NCBI RefSeq assembly: GCF_018403225.1
Contig: NZ_BOSG01000001.1
Location: forward strand, 992,001-1,056,000
Direction: 5' to 3'
Source: Paenibacillus sp. J23TS9
GTDB lineage: Bacteria > Bacillota > Bacilli > Paenibacillales > Paenibacillaceae
Length of the DNA: 64,000 nt
The notes under the pieces are model-generated. The model was given only the letters and a program-made list of their open reading frames with translations. It did not search any database and had not been told where the DNA came from. Positions within the stretch are counted from its first letter, which is position 1, and each line of letters opens with the position of its first letter. Of this stretch, positions 7,896 to 17,515 are shown piece after piece. Made by a program: the position numbers and the translations under genes.

Positions 7896-10559
7896 ATGGA
7901 TAACAATAAACTGTCGAGGACGGGTAGTAAAAATAAAGAACAACCATCCAAGACACCGAAAAAGAAAAAGAAAAAACTATCAGGCAAACGAATATTTTGG
8001 ACTTTGTTTTTTACATGCGCGATCGCCGTGTTTTGCGCCATTGCAGGGTATCTGTATATATCGGTCAACGGCGAACGACTGTACCAAGCCAACAAGGATA
8101 AAATTACGGTTAATGAAACCTCAAAGGTATACGACCGTAACGGGGATCTCATGGGCGAGTTGTCTCTGCAAAAAAGCGATCCGGTAAAAAGCGAAGACAT
8201 TCCTAAGCTTTTGAAGGATGCATTTATTGCAACAGAGGATAAAAGGTTCTATGAGCATAGCGGCGTCGATCTTTGGTCGATCGGGCGAGCGGCCGTAAAA
8301 GACGTCATGGCCCGTTCCAAGGTCGAAGGCGGCAGTACGATCACCCAGCAGTTGGCAAAGAATATTTTCTTGACCCGCGACAAGACGTTCTTCCGTAAAG
8401 CGACGGAGGTATCCATTGCGCTTGCGCTTGACCGTAATTTGACCAAAGACGAAATCATTACGATGTATTTGAACCGGATTCCCTTTGGAGGACAAATTTA
8501 CGGGATTAAAGAAGCATCCAAATATTATTTTGGTAAAAGCGATTTGAATGATCTTAAAGTCTGGGAAATCGCGACGCTTGCTGCGATGCCTAAGGGACCA
8601 TCCAAATATAACCCGCTCCGTAACCCGGAGCTTTCGATGCAGCGCCGCGCGGTGGTTCTCAGTTTGATGGCTGACCAAGGCTACATTACTGCAGACGAGG
8701 CCGCCAAGGCTAAAGAAGTAGTTTATAATTACGAACCTCCTAAGAAAAAACAGAATTATCAGAACTTTATGGATTATGTCATGAATGAGGCTGAGGACGT
8801 AACCGGGTTAAGTGAAGATGATCTGAATATCGGTGGCTATAAAATTTACACGACCATGGATGCAAATGCCCAAAAGGTGCTTGAAAAGGAATTTGCTGAT
8901 GCTTCCAATTTCGAGAAGAGCAAGGATGATCAGCCTGTTCAGGGCTCCATGGTCATTATGAATCAGGAGAACGGTTCCCTGGTTGCGCTTCTAGGTGGAC
9001 GTGACTATGAACGTAAGGGATACAGCCGTGTGACGAACAGCCGCCGTCAGCCGGGATCGGCGTTTAAACCGATTGTATCCTATGCTCCGGCACTCGAAAC
9101 CGGTAATTTCAATATGGATTCACAGCTGAGCAACAAAAAGCAGTGTTTCGGTAAATACTGTCCGGGCAACCTTCACGGTTATTCTGACACGATTGGAATG
9201 TCTGAGGCGATCACCAAGTCGGAAAACATTCCCGCCGTGTGGACGCTTAATGAAATTGGTGTTAAAACGGGCTTTAACTTCGCTACAAAGCTTGGCATTC
9301 AGTTGACTGAGGATGACAAGAATCTTGCGATGGCGCTTGGCGGTATCAGCAAAGGCACCAACACGCTGGAAATGGCTCAGGCATATAGTGCTTTTGCCAA
9401 CGGCGGCAAGTTCAACAAAGCGTTCTCCATCAAAAAGATTGATGGCAGCGATGGCAAACCTGTATATACGCATAAAGATAAGAGTGAGAAAGTGATGGAA
9501 GAAAGCACTGCTTATCAAATGACCGAAATGATGAAAAAGGTCGTAGAGAGCGGTACAGGAACAAAAGCCAGAATCGACAGACCTGTAGCAGGTAAAACAG
9601 GTACAACACAAAGTGGTATCTCGGGACTCAAGTCTAACCGCGACGTCTGGTTCGTTGGCTATACGCCTGAACTGACCGCTGCAGTTTGGATGGGTTATGA
9701 TAATCCCGATAAGACTCATCTGCTCCACAACAGCAGTCCGCTCGCAGCCGCATTCTGGGGTAAGGTTATGAAGCAGGCTCTCGAAAACTTCCCGAAGAAG
9801 GATTTTAAAGTTCCGGATAATATGAAGCAGCCTGAACCACCTCCGGTTGAAGAGACGACGGAACATGTAAGTGGACTCATTGCAAGCTATAGTCCGGAAA
9901 CACAAACGGTATCCTTGTCTTGGAATGGTTCGGACAGCGGCAATGCAACTTATCGTGTATACCGCAAGGAATCCTCGGAAGCCGATTTCTCGCTGCTTCT
10001 GAATGATGTGTCTGATACAAGCGCAGAGGATATGGGTGCAGTGGCAGGTCTCACTTACCAGTACTACGTTACAGCAGTATCGAAGGATACAGGGACAGAG
10101 TCCGATCCATCGAACACCGTAACGATAAAGGTCGAGGGACCTCCGGAAGAACAGCTGCCACCTGACGAAAATACAGGCGATAACGGTCAGGACGGAAATA
10201 CGGACCAAGGCCAAGATGGAAACACGGGTAACAATCCGGGCAATGGAGACCAGGGTAACGGCAGTGATAATGGTATTGGCAATAATGGCAACAATGGCAA
10301 TAACCATGGCAATAACAATGGAAACAATAACGGAAACAATAACGGTAATGGAAATGGAAATGGTAGCGGTAGCGGGCAAGGCGGTGACCAAGGCGGTGGT
10401 ACTGGATCAGGTACGGGGAACGGGAGTACTGATACCGGTACGATCGTTCCACCGGATAACGGTAGTGGTGGCTCTACGGATACGGGCTCCACTGGCGACG
10501 GTACTAGAAAGCCGGATAACATCGGCTCCGGACCGATTGAAGATGGAACGAACCCTTAA
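7896..10559 (+). CDS. Class A penicillin-binding protein (PBP1A family) with FN3-like domain and Asn/Gly-rich tail
   Basis: A short Lys-rich cytoplasmic tail (PKKKKKKLSGKR) precedes one membrane segment at about residues 34-56. The GT51 glycosyltransferase domain has the catalytic Glu in TEDKRFYEHSG (about E114) and STITQQLAKN. The transpeptidase domain has S388 in PGSAFKP, SEN in the second motif, and GKTGTT at about 566. Together they polymerise and cross-link peptidoglycan outside the membrane. A fibronectin-III-like region at about 650-745 is followed by roughly 130 residues of Asn/Gly/Asp-rich low complexity. AGGAGG lies just before the ATG. A strong terminator follows, so it is probably monocistronic. 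Confidence 0.93.
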   Translation: MDNNKLSRTGSKNKEQPSKTPKKKKKKLSGKRIFWTLFFTCAIAVFCAIAGYLYISVNGERLYQANKDKITVNETSKVYDRNGDLMGELSLQKSDPVKSEDIPKLLKDAFIATEDKRFYEHSGVDLWSIGRAAVKDVMARSKVEGGSTITQQLAKNIFLTRDKTFFRKATEVSIALALDRNLTKDEIITMYLNRIPFGGQIYGIKEASKYYFGKSDLNDLKVWEIATLAAMPKGPSKYNPLRNPELSMQRRAVVLSLMADQGYITADEAAKAKEVVYNYEPPKKKQNYQNFMDYVMNEAEDVTGLSEDDLNIGGYKIYTTMDANAQKVLEKEFADASNFEKSKDDQPVQGSMVIMNQENGSLVALLGGRDYERKGYSRVTNSRRQPGSAFKPIVSYAPALETGNFNMDSQLSNKKQCFGKYCPGNLHGYSDTIGMSEAITKSENIPAVWTLNEIGVKTGFNFATKLGIQLTEDDKNLAMALGGISKGTNTLEMAQAYSAFANGGKFNKAFSIKKIDGSDGKPVYTHKDKSEKVMEESTAYQMTEMMKKVVESGTGTKARIDRPVAGKTGTTQSGISGLKSNRDVWFVGYTPELTAAVWMGYDNPDKTHLLHNSSPLAAAFWGKVMKQALENFPKKDFKVPDNMKQPEPPPVEETTEHVSGLIASYSPETQTVSLSWNGSDSGNATYRVYRKESSEADFSLLLNDVSDTSAEDMGAVAGLTYQYYVTAVSKDTGTESDPSNTVTIKVEGPPEEQLPPDENTGDNGQDGNTDQGQDGNTGNNPGNGDQGNGSDNGIGNNGNNGNNHGNNNGNNNGNNNGNGNGNGSGSGQGGDQGGGTGSGTGNGSTDTGTIVPPDNGSGGSTDTGSTGDGTRKPDNIGSGPIEDGTNP
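10180..10400 (+). repeat. Low-complexity tract encoding the Asn/Gly-rich tail of the PBP
   Basis: Short repeats of AAT/AAC and GGA/GGT/GGC codons (units such as AACAATGGC) encode runs like NNGNNHGNNNGNN and then GNGNGSGSG. The region is prone to slippage and makes long artificial open frames on the opposite strand. Confidence 0.7.
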
Positions 10560-10582
10560 TAACTGCATGTGGTACAGAAAAT

Positions 10583-10608
10583 GAGCTCCCTTATGGGGGC
10601 TCTTTTCA
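10583..10608 (+). terminator. Terminator after the PBP gene
   Basis: The stem GAGCTCCC/GGGGGCTC (one mismatch) with loop TTAT is followed by TTTTCATTTTTTT, 24 bp after the PBP stop codon. Confidence 0.8.
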
Positions 10609-10719
10609 TTTTTTTGCTTATACAATAGGCCGTGCTTGCGCTATATTTAACTTATACATTTTGAGTGTGATTCCTAAATGTGATAAGCTGAAGCTAACAT
10701 ATTGGAGAGGGAAATTTCC

Positions 10720-11277
10720 ATGAAACGAAAATTTGGAGATCGAGCGAACTGGCGCCGGATTTCCCGCCGGCGATTTGCCTGCCGTTATGTCGAAAGTGAT
10801 TCATTCACCGGGTACATAACGCTCTACACGATTTACAACTTAAAAGAGCCACTATGGAAGCATTACGGGACCCATACCTACCGCATTGCGGATAAAGGCT
10901 ATTCTTGGCTGCAGTATTTTCCTAAAAACAGTCATTACATTGTCACAGCCATGTTTGATGAACATCAGGAAATCATTCAATGGTACATAGACACCTGTAA
11001 GACGCAAGGAGTCACAGAACAGGGAGTCCCATGGTTTGATGATCTGTATTTGGATATCGTCGTCCTGAGAAACGGAGAAGTTTTCTTACTGGATGAGGAT
11101 GAACTTGAGGAAGCCTTGGCACGCGGAGTGATTACACAAGACGATTACATGCTTGCGACAACAACGGCGCGGGAAGTGCTGCATGATATTAAAGCACATA
11201 AGTTTCCCTATTTCCTGATGTCATTGGATCAGCGCAAGCGGCTGTTTGAAAATGGGGATTTCAGGAGGAAAACATGA
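10720..11277 (+). CDS. ntdP: DUF402 family nucleoside tri-/diphosphate phosphatase (NtdP-like, YgaC family)
   Basis: This protein of about 185 residues has the DUF402 core: KEPLWKHYGTHTYRIADKGY, WLQYFPKN, VTAMFDEHQEIIQWYID and WFDDLYLDIVV, which resemble the YgaC/NtdP group that hydrolyses nucleoside tri- and diphosphates in vitro. Conserved Tyr, Asp and Glu residues of the pocket appear present. I choose ATG 10720 because GGAGAGG lies about 9 nt upstream; the frame also has a TTG at 10702 that overlaps that site. The stop overlaps the next start as ATGA, so the YdcF-like gene is translationally coupled. Confidence 0.82.
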   Translation: MKRKFGDRANWRRISRRRFACRYVESDSFTGYITLYTIYNLKEPLWKHYGTHTYRIADKGYSWLQYFPKNSHYIVTAMFDEHQEIIQWYIDTCKTQGVTEQGVPWFDDLYLDIVVLRNGEVFLLDEDELEEALARGVITQDDYMLATTTAREVLHDIKAHKFPYFLMSLDQRKRLFENGDFRRKT

Positions 11278-11927
11278 CAATGTCTGAACGGGGACCGGTG
11301 ATGCTGACGAGGAAAAGGCGCTCTCCCTTGAAAACCACTTTCTTTTGCATCGCTGCATTGGTGATTCTGGGTCTGCTGTGGACCGGGTTGGTGTGGTGGA
11401 AAATAGACAGTACCCAAAGCTCCAGCCTCAGCGGAGCCAGCGATGTCGGCATTGTTCTGGGAGCATCCATGTGGGGTGATTCTCCGAGTCCCGGCCTCAA
11501 AGAAAGGCTTGATGAAGCTTTGAAGCTGTATCAGGAGAAGAAGTTCAGCAGTATCATCGTCAGCGGCGGACTGGACAAGCCGGGAAATAAGTTTACGGAA
11601 GCGGAAGGCATGCGGAATTATTTGGTAGACCATGGCGTGCCTGAAGCAGCTATTATATTGGAAAACAAGGCGCGAAGCACCTATGAAAATCTTTTGTTCA
11701 GTCAAGAGATTATGAAGGAGCGCGGCTACTCCAGTGCTGTCATCGTAACTCATCAATATCATGGTATGCGCTCAAACGATATTGCAAAATATTTGAAATA
11801 CGAGCAACCGCAGCTCGGTTTAACGGAATCTCGGACGCTTCAAATGAAATACCATAAGCCCAGGGAGGTACTGGCCTACACCAAATGGAAGATTGATGAG
11901 CTGCTGCTCTGGCTTGGCTGGAAATAA
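11274..11927 (+). CDS. YdcF/SanA-type DUF218 membrane protein
   Basis: An N-terminal basic segment and one membrane helix (about residues 21-43, LKTTFFCIAALVILGLLWTGLVWW) anchor a DUF218 domain with the conserved stretches DVGIVLGASMWGDSPSPGLKERLDEAL, IIVSGG, EAEGMRNYL, ENKARSTYENL and VIVTHQYHGMR. Family members are implicated in envelope functions (vancomycin exclusion, cyclic Enterobacterial common antigen control), but the exact activity is not known. AGGAGG (11263-11268) precedes the ATG. It overlaps ntdP by 4 bp. Confidence 0.85.
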   Translation: MTMSERGPVMLTRKRRSPLKTTFFCIAALVILGLLWTGLVWWKIDSTQSSSLSGASDVGIVLGASMWGDSPSPGLKERLDEALKLYQEKKFSSIIVSGGLDKPGNKFTEAEGMRNYLVDHGVPEAAIILENKARSTYENLLFSQEIMKERGYSSAVIVTHQYHGMRSNDIAKYLKYEQPQLGLTESRTLQMKYHKPREVLAYTKWKIDELLLWLGWK

Positions 11928-12009
11928 GCCTGAAACTGCTAATAACCACTCTTTAAGTAGAATACATTGAATAGAGAATACATCTCTGTGGATATGAGGT
12001 GATGGATGC

Positions 12010-12996
12010 ATGAACGGGCGTGTTGCGGCCGCAAAGGGCCTGCCGGAAGGCAGGCCATCCAGACAAATCAATGTTATTTTACGCAACCAGGAGCCTCCTG
12101 TACTTAGCAGTGCTGTTCCCGAAAAAGAGTCTGTGACTGCACAAAAAAGCATTGTTCAGCACACTCTGTATCAGGAAATTGAAAGAGAGCTAGAAAAGCT
12201 CGTGGGTTTGGAGAATATCAAAGAATTTGTATTTGAAATCTATGCCTTGCTGCAGATCACACATATGCGCCAGGAAGCGGGTCTTGCCTGCGGAGGGCAG
12301 GTATATCATATGGTGTTCAAAGGGAACCCGGGTACGGGGAAAACAACGGTTGCACGCATTATTGCGAAGCTTTTTCAGAAGATGGGTGTACTCAGTAAAG
12401 GTCATTTGATTGAAGTGGAACGTGCGGATCTGGTTGGTGAATACATCGGACATACTGCACAGAAGACGAGAGATCTTGTTAAAAAAGCTCTTGGGGGCAT
12501 TCTCTTTATCGATGAAGCCTATAGTCTTGCCCGTGGCGGAGAAAAGGATTTTGGCAAGGAAGCGATCGATACGCTGGTCAAAGCGATGGAGGACCATAAG
12601 AATCAATTTGTTCTTATTTTGGCCGGCTACTCCGAAGAGATTGACTTTTTCCTGCAAACCAATCCTGGACTGCCTTCCCGCTTTCCGATTCAGGTGGAAT
12701 TTCCGGATTATTCCGTAGACCAGCTGATTCAGATTTCAGAACTGATGGCGAAAGAACGTGACTACATTTTAATGCCACAGGCGATAATGAAATTAAGACA
12801 GCATCTGATTCAGGAAAAAACGGAAACCGAGCATGCCTTCAGCAACGCCAGATACGTGCGTAATACGATAGAAAAATCCATTCGTAATCAAGCCGTACGG
12901 CTGCTCAATGTGTACGCGAACACCAATCCCGGAAAACTTGAGCTGATGACGCTGAGAACAGAAGATTTCAAGCTTGAACTTAAGGGTACGGTTTAA
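12010..12996 (+). CDS. spoVK: AAA-family ATPase, stage V sporulation protein K (CbbX-like)
   Basis: The AAA+ core has Walker A GNPGTGKTTVARIIAKLF at about residues 106-123 and Walker B GGILFIDEAYSL, followed by sensor-like PGLPSRFPIQVEFPDY. Length (328) and architecture match SpoVK, a mother-cell ATPase needed for spore maturation whose mechanism is poorly known; it is also related to the rubisco activase CbbX. GAGGTGA precedes the ATG. Upstream, GAATACAT occurs twice within 30 bp, which could be a weak sigma-E type element; this is only a suggestion. hflX follows. Confidence 0.88.
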   Translation: MNGRVAAAKGLPEGRPSRQINVILRNQEPPVLSSAVPEKESVTAQKSIVQHTLYQEIERELEKLVGLENIKEFVFEIYALLQITHMRQEAGLACGGQVYHMVFKGNPGTGKTTVARIIAKLFQKMGVLSKGHLIEVERADLVGEYIGHTAQKTRDLVKKALGGILFIDEAYSLARGGEKDFGKEAIDTLVKAMEDHKNQFVLILAGYSEEIDFFLQTNPGLPSRFPIQVEFPDYSVDQLIQISELMAKERDYILMPQAIMKLRQHLIQEKTETEHAFSNARYVRNTIEKSIRNQAVRLLNVYANTNPGKLELMTLRTEDFKLELKGTV

Positions 12997-13040
12997 TGGC
13001 TTTTCAGAATACGTAAGCAGCGGAAAAGGGGTACTCATTT

Positions 13041-14330
13041 TTGGCACATACCATTCACGATACGAACACACAAATACGCGACCGGGCCGTTCTTGTCAGT
13101 CTTGTCACCGATGAGGTTAAAAGGTCTGGAATCAATCCGGAGCATTCCCTTCAGGAACTTGTCAGCCTGGCTGAAACGGCGGGTGTTGAGGTGCTTGATG
13201 TTATCAGCCAAAACCGTGATGTACCTGATGTCCGCTGGTTAATCGGCAAGGGTAAGGTAGAGGAACTGAGGGTCTCAATTGACTCCGCCCAAGCAAATAC
13301 CGCTATTTTCGATCATGATTTATCTGGAGCCCAGGTTCGTAATTTGGAGCAAAGCCTGGATGTTAAGATTATTGACCGGACGCAGCTTATTCTTGATATT
13401 TTTGCGCAACGTGCGAAGACACGTGAGGGGATTATTCATGTTGAATTGGCACAGCTGTCTTATTTACTTCCTCGTCTGTCGGGACACGGCAAAAATTTGT
13501 CGCGTCTCGGCGGGGGGATCGGTACGCGTGGACCGGGTGAGAGCAAACTGGAGACGGACAGACGTCATATCCGGAGCCGTATCGGTGATTTGAAAAAGCA
13601 GCTTGAGGCAGTGATCAAGCACCGCAAGCTGTACCGGGGACGCAGGCAAAAGAGCGGGGCTATTCAGATCGCGCTTGTAGGATACACCAATGCCGGGAAG
13701 TCAACGCTGCTCAAGCAGCTTACCAGTGCTGACGTGTATATTGAAAACCAGTTGTTTGCCACTTTGGATCCGACTTCGCGCACTTTAGAGCTGCCTGGCG
13801 GCAGTGAGGTTATTTTAACGGATACGGTCGGATTTATTCAGAATTTGCCGCATGATCTGATTGCTGCTTTTCGGGCTACCCTTGAGGAGGCCAATGAAGC
13901 AGATTTGATTTTACATGTGGTGGATGCCTCTTCACCGATGCGCGATGAGCAAATATCGGTCGTTGACTCCATTCTTGAGGAGCTGGGAGCGGCGGATAAG
14001 CCGCAGCTGATTCTTTTTAATAAAGCAGATATTTGTACGAAGGAGCAGCTTGAAATGCTGCCGGCAGGTCCAGGGTATCTAAAAATCAGTGCACTCAATC
14101 AAGATGATCTGCTCCTTGTAAGACAAGAAATCCAAAACCGTTTGTCTGGTGGGATTCTGACATTCCGGATCCCGCCGGAAGACGGTAACACCATGGCGAT
14201 GCTTTATCGTGTAGGAGATGTCATAGGACAGCAGGCCGAAGAAAATGATATGATCTATAAAGTAAAGGTACACAAGCCTGATTATGAGAAATGGGGACAC
14301 ATGCTTGCCTCATATCTTGTAAGAGATTGA
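13041..14330 (+). CDS. hflX: Ribosome-associated GTPase HflX
   Basis: The N-terminal HflX domain includes PDVRWLIGKGKVEEL and GGGIGTRGPGESKLETDRR; the G domain has G1 GYTNAGKSTLLKQL, G3 DTVGFIQNLPHDLI and G4 FNKAD. HflX binds the 50S subunit and splits stalled ribosomes, notably during heat stress. The start is a TTG at 13041 with AAAAGGGG about 9 nt upstream. Length 429 is normal. It follows spoVK by 44 bp; the order spoVK-hflX-ynbB-glnR-glnA is also seen in Bacillus. Confidence 0.95.
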   Translation: MAHTIHDTNTQIRDRAVLVSLVTDEVKRSGINPEHSLQELVSLAETAGVEVLDVISQNRDVPDVRWLIGKGKVEELRVSIDSAQANTAIFDHDLSGAQVRNLEQSLDVKIIDRTQLILDIFAQRAKTREGIIHVELAQLSYLLPRLSGHGKNLSRLGGGIGTRGPGESKLETDRRHIRSRIGDLKKQLEAVIKHRKLYRGRRQKSGAIQIALVGYTNAGKSTLLKQLTSADVYIENQLFATLDPTSRTLELPGGSEVILTDTVGFIQNLPHDLIAAFRATLEEANEADLILHVVDASSPMRDEQISVVDSILEELGAADKPQLILFNKADICTKEQLEMLPAGPGYLKISALNQDDLLLVRQEIQNRLSGGILTFRIPPEDGNTMAMLYRVGDVIGQQAEENDMIYKVKVHKPDYEKWGHMLASYLVRD

Positions 14331-14340
14331 ATGGAACGAC

Positions 14341-15615
14341 GTGGAGGAGAAATTCGGAGACATGAAACAATTTGCACAAGAACTGGAACAATGGAAAGAA
14401 ACTGCTGAAGATCGGATCGAAGGACAACTGCGTAAACTGGACCGTGTTATTGACCAGAATCAATGGAAGGTCATCGAAGCGTTTCAGCGGCATCAGGTAA
14501 GTGATTTTCATTTTGCGGGTTCAACAGGGTATGCCTATAATGACCGGGGCCGAGAGGTGCTGGATTTGGTATATGCGGACGTATTTGGAGCCGAAACTGC
14601 TCTGGTACGCCCGCATTTTGCTTCGGGCACACATACGATTTCGACGGCTCTATTTGGCGTGTTAAGACCTGGGGATGAGCTTTTTTATATCACGGGACGT
14701 CCCTACGATACACTTCATAAAGTTATTGGTAAAAAAGGCGACGGAACCGGCTCGCTGCAGGATTTTGGAATTACATACCGTGAAGCTGACTTAACGGCGG
14801 ATGGCGGCATTGATTGGGATGCTGTCCGTGACGGAATTCATGCTTCCACGAAAGTAATCGGAATCCAGCGCTCAAGAGGGTATGATTGGCGATCATCTTT
14901 TACGGTGAATGAAATCGGTGAAATGGTCAAAAAGGTGAAAGAAATCAAGCCGGATGTGATCCTATTCGTCGATAACTGTTATGGGGAATTTACCGAAGAG
15001 CTTGAACCTACAGAAGTAGGTGCGGATTTGATCGCGGGCTCTTTGATTAAAAATCCGGGTGGAGGCATTGCCGAAACAGGAGGATATATTTGCGGAAAGC
15101 AGGCCTATGTGGATCTCTGCGCGTACCGGCTGACAGCTCCAGGAATCGGAAGTGAAGTGGGTGCGATGTTAGGTACGACACGTGGAATTTATCAGGGGTT
15201 GTTCATGGCACCGACATTGGTTGGACAAGCTTTAAAGGGAAGTATTTTTGCAGCGGCCATGTTCGAACAAGCTGGATTTGTAACTAAGCCGGCCTGGAAT
15301 GAGCCGCGGACGGATTTGATTCAGGCTATCGCATTCACGGGCGCAGAACATCTGATTGCTTTTGTCCAAGGTATACAGCGCGCCGCTGCAGTGGACAGCC
15401 ATGTGGTTCCAGAACCGTGGGACATGCCTGGATATGATCACCCCGTTATCATGGCAGCGGGGACCTTCATCCAAGGCGGAAGTCTCGAATTATCCGCTGA
15501 CGCACCGATCCGGGAACCTTTCATCGGGTACATGCAAGGAGGTCTGACATACTCTCATGTCAAATTTGGAGTCATGTTAGCCCTGCAAAAGATGAAAGAT
15601 CAAAATTTATTGTAA
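14341..15615 (+). CDS. PLP-dependent methionine gamma-lyase family protein (aluminium resistance/YnbB type)
   Basis: This protein of about 420 residues is related to Cys/Met metabolism PLP enzymes. FHFAGSTGYAYNDRGREVLDLVYADVFGAE and RPHFASGTHTI lie N-terminally, LFVDNCYGEFTE holds the PLP-ring Asp, and GSLIKNPGGGIAETGGY holds the likely Schiff-base Lys. The true substrate is not established. GTG 14341 gives 424 residues; ATG 14362, with GGAGGAG 12 nt upstream, gives 417 and may be the real start. Its stop codon lies inside the GlnR operator of the next gene. Confidence 0.85.
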   Translation: MEEKFGDMKQFAQELEQWKETAEDRIEGQLRKLDRVIDQNQWKVIEAFQRHQVSDFHFAGSTGYAYNDRGREVLDLVYADVFGAETALVRPHFASGTHTISTALFGVLRPGDELFYITGRPYDTLHKVIGKKGDGTGSLQDFGITYREADLTADGGIDWDAVRDGIHASTKVIGIQRSRGYDWRSSFTVNEIGEMVKKVKEIKPDVILFVDNCYGEFTEELEPTEVGADLIAGSLIKNPGGGIAETGGYICGKQAYVDLCAYRLTAPGIGSEVGAMLGTTRGIYQGLFMAPTLVGQALKGSIFAAAMFEQAGFVTKPAWNEPRTDLIQAIAFTGAEHLIAFVQGIQRAAAVDSHVVPEPWDMPGYDHPVIMAAGTFIQGGSLELSADAPIREPFIGYMQGGLTYSHVKFGVMLALQKMKDQNLL

Positions 15616-15627
15616 GTTTATCTGACA
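15611..15627 (+). promoter_or_regulatory. GlnR/TnrA operator
   Basis: The 17-bp sequence matches TGTNA-N7-TNACA exactly, with half sites TGTAA and TGACA. It lies 6 bp upstream of the -35 of the glnR promoter and overlaps the TAA stop of the lyase gene. The position suits autorepression of glnRA by GlnR when nitrogen is plentiful. Confidence 0.85.
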
Positions 15628-15632
15628 TGTTA

Positions 15633-15661
15633 TTGACGCATGAGATCAGGAAATGTACAAT
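15633..15661 (+). promoter_or_regulatory. Sigma-A promoter of glnRA
   Basis: TTGACG and TACAAT are separated by exactly 17 bp. The promoter sits immediately after the GlnR operator and about 40 bp before the glnR start. Confidence 0.8.
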
Positions 15662-15699
15662 ATGAGTGAGAAAAGTTTACTGGAAGGTTGAGATAAGTC

Positions 15700-16113
15700 A
15701 TGGGTGATGATATTCGCAGAAACATGGCATTGTTCCCAATTGGTATTGTTATGAAACTTACCGATTTGTCAGCCAGACAGATCCGGTACTATGAACAGCA
15801 TAGCCTGATTGTTCCTGCACGTACCTCGGGTAATCAGCGCCTGTTCTCCTTTAACGATGTGGAAAGATTGCTGGAAATCAAGGCTCTGATTGAGAAGGGT
15901 GTTAACATCGCCGGTATTAAGCAGGTGATGAACCCGGTGTCCAAAGAATCCGAGGAAGCGACAGTCATTACCCCGGATACAGAAGTGAAACGAAAAGAAA
16001 TGTCAGAATCCCAACTGCACCGCCTGCTGAAGCAGCAGCTCGTTTCCGGTAAGAGACCGGGCCAGGTATCATTAATTCAAGGTGAATTATCCCGGTTTTT
16101 TAATAAAAAATAA
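15700..16113 (+). CDS. glnR: MerR-family nitrogen regulator GlnR
   Basis: At 137 residues it has an N-terminal MerR winged helix: FPIGIVMKLTDLSARQIRYYEQHSLIVPARTSGNQRLFSFNDVERLLEI. Unlike metal-sensing MerR proteins it has no Cys pair and a short C-terminal tail (about residues 95-137) that in GlnR senses feedback-inhibited glutamine synthetase. It sits directly upstream of glnA, which together with the operator at 15611 makes the identity firm. It represses its own operon in nitrogen excess. Confidence 0.95.
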   Translation: MGDDIRRNMALFPIGIVMKLTDLSARQIRYYEQHSLIVPARTSGNQRLFSFNDVERLLEIKALIEKGVNIAGIKQVMNPVSKESEEATVITPDTEVKRKEMSESQLHRLLKQQLVSGKRPGQVSLIQGELSRFFNKK

Positions 16114-16146
16114 AATAGATTCAAAAATGGAAAGGGAGAGGATCCT

Positions 16147-17475
16147 GTGAGCTACACTAAAGAAGATATTCTTCGAATTGCCGAGGAAGAAAATGTTCGT
16201 TTTATCCGCCTTCAATTTACCGATTTGCTGGGAACGATTAAAAACGTTGAAATTCCAGTAAGCCAATTGAAAAAAGCAGTTGACAATAAGATGATGTTCG
16301 ATGGATCTTCCATCGAAGGTTATGTTCGTATTGAAGAATCCGATATGTATCTGTATCCGGACCTCGATACCTGGGTTATTTTCCCTTGGGTAACCGAAGA
16401 CCGCGTTGCACGTTTGATTTGTGACGTATACATGCCAGACGGTACTCCATTTGAAGGAGATCCACGCGGCATTTTGAAACGTAACCTTAAAGAAGCAGAG
16501 GCTATGGGATACACTTCCATGAATGTGGGCCCAGAACCGGAATTCTTCCTGTTCAAAACGGATGAAAAAGGTAATCCGACAATGGAACTGAACGACCAAG
16601 GCGGATACTTTGACCTTGCTCCTACAGACCTTGGTGAGAACTGCCGTCGTGAAATCGTGCTTACCCTTGAAGAAATGGGCTTCGAAATCGAAGCTTCCCA
16701 CCATGAAGTGGCTCCGGGCCAGCATGAGATCGACTTTAAATATGAAAATGCTGTTAAAGCAGCTGACGAAATCCAAACATTTAAGCTGGTTGTTAAAACC
16801 ATTGCACGCCAGCATGGCCTGCATGCAACATTTATGCCTAAGCCGCTGTTTGGTGTGAACGGTTCCGGTATGCACTGTCACCAATCCCTGTTTAATGGTA
16901 ACGTCAACGCTTTTTATGACGAATCCGATGAGCTTGGCCTGAGCCAGGAAGCTCGTTACTACATGGCGGGTATTCTGAAGCATGCACGTGCTTTTGCTGC
17001 GATCACGAACCCAACCGTAAACTCTTATAAACGTCTGGTCCCAGGCTATGAAGCTCCTTGCTATGTAGCATGGTCCGGCAGCAACCGCAGTCCGATGATC
17101 CGAATCCCGGCTTCCCGCGGTCTGAGTACTCGTGTCGAAGTGCGTAACCCGGATCCAGCTGCCAACCCTTATCTGGCACTTGCCGTAATGCTGCGTGCCG
17201 GTCTGAACGGTATCAGCAAAAAGATGCCTCTTCCAGCTCCAATCGACCGTAACATCTATGTGATGTCCGAAGAAGAGCGTATTGAAGAAGGCATCCCAAG
17301 TCTACCAGCTGACCTGAAAGAAGCGCTGAACGAAATGGTTCGCGATGAAGTGGTCATCGAAGCGCTTGGTGAACATGCATTGTCCCACTTCTACGAGCTT
17401 AAAGAAATTGAATGGGATATGTACCGCACGCAAGTTCATCAATGGGAACGCGATCAATACATGACTCTGTACTAG
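16147..17475 (+). CDS. glnA: Glutamine synthetase, type I-alpha
   Basis: At 442 residues it matches the GSI-alpha class that lacks the adenylylation insertion. Visible landmarks are [32 protein letters not shown] with metal-binding glutamates, [28 protein letters not shown] and the active-site loop followed by [12 protein letters not shown]. It makes glutamine from glutamate, ammonia and ATP as a dodecamer. The start is GTG 16147 after GGGAGAGG. It is co-transcribed with glnR and ends at a strong terminator. Confidence 0.98.
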   Translation: MSYTKEDILRIAEEENVRFIRLQFTDLLGTIKNVEIPVSQLKKAVDNKMMFDGSSIEGYVRIEESDMYLYPDLDTWVIFPWVTEDRVARLICDVYMPDGTPFEGDPRGILKRNLKEAEAMGYTSMNVGPEPEFFLFKTDEKGNPTMELNDQGGYFDLAPTDLGENCRREIVLTLEEMGFEIEASHHEVAPGQHEIDFKYENAVKAADEIQTFKLVVKTIARQHGLHATFMPKPLFGVNGSGMHCHQSLFNGNVNAFYDESDELGLSQEARYYMAGILKHARAFAAITNPTVNSYKRLVPGYEAPCYVAWSGSNRSPMIRIPASRGLSTRVEVRNPDPAANPYLALAVMLRAGLNGISKKMPLPAPIDRNIYVMSEEERIEEGIPSLPADLKEALNEMVRDEVVIEALGEHALSHFYELKEIEWDMYRTQVHQWERDQYMTLY

Positions 17476-17481
17476 GATGAT

Positions 17482-17515
17482 AACCCCCTTACGCCAATGG
17501 CGTGAGGGGTTTTTG
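17482..17515 (+). terminator. Terminator of glnRA
   Basis: The stem AACCCCCTTACGCC/GGCGTGAGGGGTT with loop AAT is followed by TTTT, starting 7 bp after the glnA stop codon. It marks the end of the conserved block; genes beyond it are accessory. Confidence 0.9.

Noticed and set aside
9120-10391. 423-codon minus-strand open frame inside the PBP gene
   Set aside because: It is the antisense of a well-supported gene, created by the repetitive Asn/Gly codons; its translation is an Ile/Val-rich repeat with no start signal.
16087-16983. 298-codon minus-strand frame across glnA
   Set aside because: Antisense to glnA; no ribosome site and no recognisable domain.
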